From: JAWXCB01 sp034440455
GTDB taxonomy: Bacteria > Bacteroidota > Bacteroidia > Chitinophagales > CAIOSU01
Assembly: GCA_034440455.1 (NCBI GenBank)
Contig: JAWXCB010000073.1
Location: 1 to 28,795, forward strand
DNA: 28,795 nucleotides
Direction of reading: 5' to 3'
A model generated the notes under the pieces. The model did no database searches. It worked only from the letters and a program-made list of their open reading frames with translations, and was not told the origin of the DNA. Numbering within the stretch: position 1 is the stretch's first letter; every line of letters starts with the position of its first letter. Both the position numbers and the translations under genes were made by a program. Positions 24,577-28,795 of the stretch are shown piece by piece.

Positions 24577-26979
24577 TTAGCTTCCGCACACTTCACATGC
24601 TTCAGGATTATCAAGCGAGCAGGTAATTTGGTCTTGCGCTTCTTCGGCTGTAATCGTGGTGATTTGTCCGCCTGCGCTTACTGCAACTCCTGCGGGGAGC
24701 GCAACTTCTTTTTCTTTCTTCTGCGCGATAGTGAATTTAATCGGGTCGGCAGCGGCTTTTGTACGCAAGTAATACATTCCTGTCTTCAAGCCTTTTTCCC
24801 ATGCATAAAAGTGCATCGAAGTGAGCTTGGCGAAGTTGGGCATTTCAATAAAGAGGTTCATGCTCTGGCTCTGGTCAATGAATGCGCCACGGTCAGCCGC
24901 CATATCAATAATCACCTTCTGCGAAATTTCCCACACGGTTTTGTAAAGCGCTTTCAAATCATCGGGGATGCTTTCGATGTTTTGCACAGAACCATTGTTG
25001 CGAATCAGTTCTTCGCGCATTTCATCATTCCATAAATTCTTTTCAATCAAATCCTGTAGCAAGTGCTTGTTCACCACTGCAAACTCACCCGAAAGCGTTC
25101 TGCGCGAATAGATGTTAGAGGTATAAGGCTCAAAACATTCGTTGTTGCCGAGAATCTGCGAAGTAGAAGCAGTGGGCATCGGGGCAACGAGCAAGCTATT
25201 GCGAACGCCAAATTCACGGATTTCATTTCTTAAATGATTCCAATCCCAACGGTCGGTTGGTTGCACGCCCCACATATCAAACTGCATGATTCCTTGTGAA
25301 AGGGGAGAGCCGTCAAAGGTTTCATATCTGCCGTGCTGCTTCGCTAAATCTTTTGAAGCAGTCAGCGCAGCGAAATAGATTGTTTCAAAAATATTCTTGT
25401 TCAGAATTTTTGCTTCATGACTATCAAACGGAAGGCGTAACAAAATGAACGCATCGGCTAATCCCTGTACACCAATACCAATGGGGCGGTGACGGAAATT
25501 GCTTTTGCGCGCTTCTGGAACGGGATAATAGTTTACATCAATTACTTTGTTGAGGTTTTTTGTAACCGTATAAGTGATGTCAAAGAGTTTCTTGAAATCA
25601 AATTCGCGGTCATTCACAAATTTGTTCAGCGCAATGGAAGCAAGGTTGCAGACTGCTACTTCATCTGATGAAGTGTATTCCATGATTTCCGTGCAGAGGT
25701 TGCTCGAACGAATTGTGCCGAGATTCTTTTGGTTGGATTTAATATTTGCGGCATCCTTATAGAGGATGTAAGGAGTGCCTGTTTCAATTTGTGATTCGAG
25801 CACGGCAAACCATAACTCTTGAGCTTTCACCGTTTTGCGTTGTCTTCCTTCTTGTTCGTAGCGCGTATAGAGTTCTTCAAATTGTTCACCGTAACATTCA
25901 AACAAACCGGGCGCTTCGTTTGGACAGAACAATGACCAGTTTCCATTTTCTTTCACGCGCTTCATAAACAAATCGGGAATCCAAAGCGCATAAAACAAAT
26001 CACGCGCGCGCGCTTCTTCCTTGCCGTGATTTTTCTTCAACTCTAAGAAGTCAAAAATGTCAGCATGCCAAGGTTCAATATAAATTGCAAAGGAGCCTTT
26101 GCGCCTTCCGCCTCCCTGATCAACATAGCGGGCAGTATCATTAAACACACGTAGCATTGGCACAATGCCGTTTGATTGCCCATTAGTGCCGCGAATGTAG
26201 CTTCCAGTAGCACGGATATTATGAATGCTCAACCCGATGCCGCCTGCCGATTGTGAAATTTCAGCGCAGCGTTTCAGCGTGTTGAAAATGCCGGAGATGC
26301 TGTCTGTTTCCATAGCGAGCAGGAAGCAGGAGGAAAGTTGTGGCTTGGGTGTGCCAGCATTGAAAAGGGTAGGGGTGGCATGTGTAAACCACTTCTCCGA
26401 CATCAGCGTGTAAGTTTCGAGGGCGGAGTCAATATCTTCTTTATGAATACCGAGCGCAACGCGCATCAGCATGTGCTGCGGACGCTCAACGATATTGCCG
26501 TTGAGTTTCAGCAAGTATGCCCGCTCCATTGTTTTGAAACCGAAATAATCATAATTGTAATCGCGGTCGTAAATAATTGCCGAGTCAAGGCGTTCGGCAT
26601 TGTTCATCACAATGTCGTAAACATCATCGGCAATGAGCGATGCCTTCTCTTTTGTTTTCGGGTCAATGAAATTGTAGAGAAGGCTGATTGTTTGCGAAAA
26701 AGATTTGATGGTATTCTTATGCAAGTTTGAAACTGCAATACGCGCAGCGAGAATTGCATAATCGGGGTGGCGTGTCGTTAAGGAAGCGGCTGATTCGGCA
26801 GCGAGGTTATCCAACTCGGTAGTGGTGATGCCGTCATACATTCCCTGAATCACCACCTTGGCGATTTCCACCGGCTCCACGCGTTTGCTGTCGAGACCGT
26901 AGCTGAGTTTATTGATACGAGCCGTAATCTTATCAAAGTAAATTGGCTCTTTGATACCGCTTCTTTTAATTACGTACAT
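24577..26979 (-). CDS. nrdA: Ribonucleoside-diphosphate reductase alpha subunit (class Ia)
   Basis: This 800-residue protein reduces NDPs to dNDPs with NrdB. An N-terminal ATP-cone (residues 1-90, MYVIKRSGIKEPIYFDK) supports allosteric control by ATP/dATP. Catalytic residues seen are Cys218 in PQLSSCFLL, Cys429 (thiyl radical site) and Glu431 in SNLCTEI, Cys444 in VAVCNLAS, and the tyrosine pair in GMYYLRTKAAAD for long-range radical transfer. The C-terminus is a flexible tail ending CEVCGS, whose CxxC re-reduces the active site and is itself reduced by thioredoxin or glutaredoxin. The length is somewhat above that of the E. coli enzyme (761), partly because of an Ala/Gly/Thr-rich segment before the tail. 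It is downstream of nrdB in the same direction with 138 bp between them, so the order is nrdB-nrdA and co-transcription is likely. Confidence 0.97.
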   Translation of the reverse strand: MYVIKRSGIKEPIYFDKITARINKLSYGLDSKRVEPVEIAKVVIQGMYDGITTTELDNLAAESAASLTTRHPDYAILAARIAVSNLHKNTIKSFSQTISLLYNFIDPKTKEKASLIADDVYDIVMNNAERLDSAIIYDRDYNYDYFGFKTMERAYLLKLNGNIVERPQHMLMRVALGIHKEDIDSALETYTLMSEKWFTHATPTLFNAGTPKPQLSSCFLLAMETDSISGIFNTLKRCAEISQSAGGIGLSIHNIRATGSYIRGTNGQSNGIVPMLRVFNDTARYVDQGGGRRKGSFAIYIEPWHADIFDFLELKKNHGKEEARARDLFYALWIPDLFMKRVKENGNWSLFCPNEAPGLFECYGEQFEELYTRYEQEGRQRKTVKAQELWFAVLESQIETGTPYILYKDAANIKSNQKNLGTIRSSNLCTEIMEYTSSDEVAVCNLASIALNKFVNDREFDFKKLFDITYTVTKNLNKVIDVNYYPVPEARKSNFRHRPIGIGVQGLADAFILLRLPFDSHEAKILNKNIFETIYFAALTASKDLAKQHGRYETFDGSPLSQGIMQFDMWGVQPTDRWDWNHLRNEIREFGVRNSLLVAPMPTASTSQILGNNECFEPYTSNIYSRRTLSGEFAVVNKHLLQDLIEKNLWNDEMREELIRNNGSVQNIESIPDDLKALYKTVWEISQKVIIDMAADRGAFIDQSQSMNLFIEMPNFAKLTSMHFYAWEKGLKTGMYYLRTKAAADPIKFTIAQKKEKEVALPAGVAVSAGGQITTITAEEAQDQITCSLDNPEACEVCGS

Positions 26980-27117
26980 GGGAGAGGGTTTTAATTAGTT
27001 GGTTAATACTTTAAACTTAATCACGGAGTCCGCACAAAAAATAAAACTGCAAAAATCATTGTGAACATTACTTGTTTGAATGTCTGCTAAACGAACCATG
27101 CGGAGGGAAACAGGCTG

Positions 27118-28092
27118 TTAAAATTCTTCGTTGAGCGAAAAAACCTGATCATCGCGGTTGGCAGTTACGCCCGCTTTTTGATATTCGGCAACACGCTTCT
27201 CAAAGAAGTTGGTTTTGCCTTGCAGGGAAATCATCTCCATCCACGGGAAGGGATTGGTTGCATTGTAAACTTTCTGTTGTCCGAGGGAAATGAGCAATCT
27301 GTCGGCAACAAACTCAATGTATTGGCACATCAAATCCGCGTTCATGCCAATAAGAGATACGGGCAATGCATCGCTCACAAATTCTTTTTCGTAAGTCACT
27401 GCATCACAAATAATGCTGCACACTTCATCTGCGGAAATCTTGTTGCGCAACATCGAATAAAGCAGGCAGGCAAAATCAGTATGCAGACCTTCATCACGGC
27501 TAATCAATTCATTAGAGAAACATAAGCCCGGCATCAGTCCGCGCTTTTTCAGCCAAAAGATAGAGCAGAAACTTCCGGAAAAGAAAATGCCTTCCACAGC
27601 CGCAAACGCCACAAGACGATGCGCAAACGAGGGCGCGTTTTCAATCCAGCGCAATGCCCAATCCGCTTTCTTCTTCACACAGGGCACCGTTTCAATCGCA
27701 TTAAACAAGCGCGACTTTTCAAGCGGGTCTTTAACATATGTATCTATAAGAAGACTGTAAGTCTCCGCATGAATATTTTCAATCGCCACCTGGAAACCAT
27801 AGAAGCAGCGCGCTTCGGGAATCTGAATCTCTTTCATGAAATTCAAAACAAGATTTTCATTTACGATACCATCACTCGCGGCAAAAAATGCAAGCACATG
27901 CTTAATGAAGTGCTTCTCATCTTTCGTCATCTTGTCCCAGTCCGTATAGTCGTGCGAAAGGTCAATCTCTTCGGTAGTCCAAAAGCTGGCTTCCGCCTGT
28001 TTATACATCTTCCACACCTCATCATGCTTTATCGGAAATAATACAAAGCGGCTTTTCGATTCTTCAAGAAGAGGTTCGTGGTATTTGCTCAT
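27118..28092 (-). CDS. nrdB: Ribonucleoside-diphosphate reductase beta subunit (class Ia R2)
   Basis: This 324-residue protein carries the diiron-tyrosyl cofactor. Ligands and radical site are visible: Asp74 (AASDGIVNEN), Glu105 and His108 with Tyr112 (AIENIHAETY), then Glu167 (AAVEGIFF), Glu201 and His204 (RDEGLHTDF). The spacing His-x-x-x-Tyr matches E. coli His118-Tyr122, so a normal tyrosyl radical is expected rather than a Phe or valine variant. The C-terminal tail (NRDDQVFSLNEEF) has the acidic-aromatic end that docks into NrdA. The length is typical for Bacteroidota R2. The start is the only ATG near the domain start (MSKYHEPLL). The long 5' region with a hairpin upstream may regulate the pair. 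Confidence 0.97.
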   Translation of the reverse strand: MSKYHEPLLEESKSRFVLFPIKHDEVWKMYKQAEASFWTTEEIDLSHDYTDWDKMTKDEKHFIKHVLAFFAASDGIVNENLVLNFMKEIQIPEARCFYGFQVAIENIHAETYSLLIDTYVKDPLEKSRLFNAIETVPCVKKKADWALRWIENAPSFAHRLVAFAAVEGIFFSGSFCSIFWLKKRGLMPGLCFSNELISRDEGLHTDFACLLYSMLRNKISADEVCSIICDAVTYEKEFVSDALPVSLIGMNADLMCQYIEFVADRLLISLGQQKVYNATNPFPWMEMISLQGKTNFFEKRVAEYQKAGVTANRDDQVFSLNEEF

Positions 28093-28157
28093 TGCTGTTT
28101 TGTTGGTTGGTTACTGAATCCTGCTGCCCATCGGAATAGCTGTCGTTTTCACATCCG

Positions 28158-28178
28158 TTTCCTGCATGTCACAGGAAA
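28158..28178 (-). promoter_or_regulatory. Hairpin in the nrdB leader
   Basis: TTTCCTG (28158-28164) pairs with CAGGAAA (28172-28178) in a perfect 7-base-pair stem with a seven-base loop, 66 bases upstream of the nrdB start. No poly-T follows, so it is not a standard terminator. A leader-RNA role is conjecture. The region between it and the nrdB start shows no match to a riboswitch I recognise. Confidence 0.25.
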
Positions 28179-28464
28179 AGTTTGCCTTCCGGTGCTTCCT
28201 GAAAAACCCCGGGCGATTGCGTGTCTGAACTTCAAATTGTGTGTTGGGAAAATCCCTCCTGACTCCTCACTGTCCCGATAGTACAAGTTTAAATTATCGT
28301 TAAATCAGCAACAAATTTTCTTATCAACAAATGCTGTCAGCGGCTTTGTAACTCGTTGAAAATGAAACGGAAATGTTGTGGAAACAAAAGAAATCACATG
28401 TTGTCCACAACTGAAACAATGTAATTCTTACTTATTCGTAAAAAACGAAAATAAAAAACCCGCA

Positions 28465-28602
28465 ATGCCTGATTTTATGAAGAAAGCACGAAACATATTA
28501 CAGCAAAATATCGCTGATTATCCGGCATTCTTTTTATTTTTCCATTGCACTGTTGTGTTTTTGCTCCTATCTCTTTTTCACTCCCTGCTGAATCTATTTT
28601 AG
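28465..28602 (+). CDS. Possible small membrane protein (45 aa)
   Basis: This is a 45-residue frame with an ATG start: a basic N-terminus (PDFMKKARNILQQN) followed by one hydrophobic segment (PAFFLFFHCTVVFLLLSLF). It could encode a single-pass small protein, but the length is near chance and no family is recognised. It lies in the nrdB upstream region, divergent from nrdB. Conservation in a related genome would be required to accept it. Confidence 0.2.
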   Translation: MPDFMKKARNILQQNIADYPAFFLFFHCTVVFLLLSLFHSLLNLF

Positions 28603-28660
28603 GACGTTGTAGCGCAGGGTATGCGTTTGCAAAATTTACGGTGCGTAAAATGTATTTGCT

Positions 28661-28786
28661 GTCATGCTGAGTTTGTCGAAGCATACCGCAGGCAGTAAAT
28701 AAATCCCGTCATTCTGAGCGAAGTCATACGAAGTGAAGAATCTCTCATCAAAGTAGTGTGAGATGCTTCGCGTTGCTCAGTATGAC
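28661..28786. repeat. Intergenic palindromic repeat (GTCAT-CTGAGC family)
   Basis: GTCATTCTGAGC (28708-28719) is the inverted copy of GCTCAGTATGAC (28775-28786) with one mismatch, and partly complementary GAAGAATCTC / GAGATGCTTC segments lie between them. A third related copy, GTCATGCTGAG followed by TTTGTCGAAGCAT, is at 28661-28684. This sequence family is widely scattered between genes in Bacteroidota and other environmental bacteria (from memory). It does not encode a protein. Confidence 0.7.
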
Positions 28787-28795
28787 GTGCGCCAA

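Larger units (their letters stand above)
28093..28795. other. Non-coding region upstream of nrdB with repeat element
   Basis: These 703 bases hold no gene I can confirm. From the nrdB start they contain a leader region with a hairpin (28158-28178), weak DnaA-box-like nonamers (TTATCAACA at 28321 and TTGTCCACA at 28401), a short possible plus-strand ORF (28465-28602) and an intergenic palindromic repeat (28661-28786). The nrdB promoter must lie here; the region around 28280-28320 is AT-rich. Confidence 0.6.

Noticed and set aside
28093..28300. Cobalamin or 2'-deoxyguanosine riboswitch upstream of nrdB
   Set aside because: No B12-box or purine-type core could be matched by eye; only an isolated hairpin is supported.
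28475..28684. A 69-codon minus-strand frame starting MLRQTQHD
   Set aside because: Its start derives from the dispersed GTCAT-CTGAGC repeat, a known source of false ORFs, and it has no domain.

Overview
The window looks like a chromosomal segment from a member of the Bacteroidota, probably an uncultured or environmental relative of the Chitinophagales/Sphingobacteriales. The evidence is a set of secreted repeat proteins with type IX secretion (T9SS) sorting domains, including a CHU_C 'gliding motility-associated' C-terminus (7232-12937, minus) and two type A 'YPNP' C-termini (2267-4066, minus; 13154-16039, plus). The lipoboxes, the absence of Shine-Dalgarno sequences and the class Ia ribonucleotide reductase also fit. 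No RNA genes, CRISPR arrays, transposases or phage genes were seen. Species-level placement is not possible from this sequence.

Layout. Positions 1-1440 (minus) hold the N-terminal 480 codons of a tandem-repeat exoprotein that runs off the left edge. A PhnA-type zinc-ribbon protein (1558-2139, minus) follows, then a 20-module Cys/Asp-rich repeat protein with a T9SS tail (2267-4066, minus). Positions 4335-7024 (plus) are a gene graveyard: a sulfotransferase, a lipoprotein alpha/beta hydrolase and an Omp28-like lipoprotein with a thioredoxin-type CxxC. All three are interrupted, together by six frameshifts and three in-frame amber codons. Next come a 1901-residue PKD/Ig-like adhesin-type protein (minus), a 961-residue Asp-box beta-propeller exoprotein (plus) and a PhoD-like secreted phosphatase (minus).

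The right half is mainly housekeeping: a bacterial SUI1/eIF1-like factor, dnaE and thioredoxin (all plus), a secreted esterase-like hydrolase fused to a SPOR domain (plus), an OmpA-family lipoprotein (minus), and nrdA and nrdB (minus, nrdB first). dnaE uses the dNTPs made by NrdAB, and thioredoxin is a natural reductant for the C-terminal CxxC of NrdA, so 17.9-28.1 kb is rich in DNA precursor and replication functions. The hydrolase-SPOR protein and the OmpA lipoprotein converge with 15 bp between them, and both carry peptidoglycan-associated domains.

Non-coding content: three intrinsic terminator hairpins are clear (2208-2243, 7131-7169, 21996-22033) and one is plausible (16061-16090). Two intergenic palindromic repeat elements are present (22114-22271 and 28661-28786). 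A possible structured leader lies upstream of nrdB. I found no convincing new defence or biosynthetic system. The most unusual items are the localized cluster of gene decay, the repeat-protein architectures and the hydrolase-SPOR fusion.
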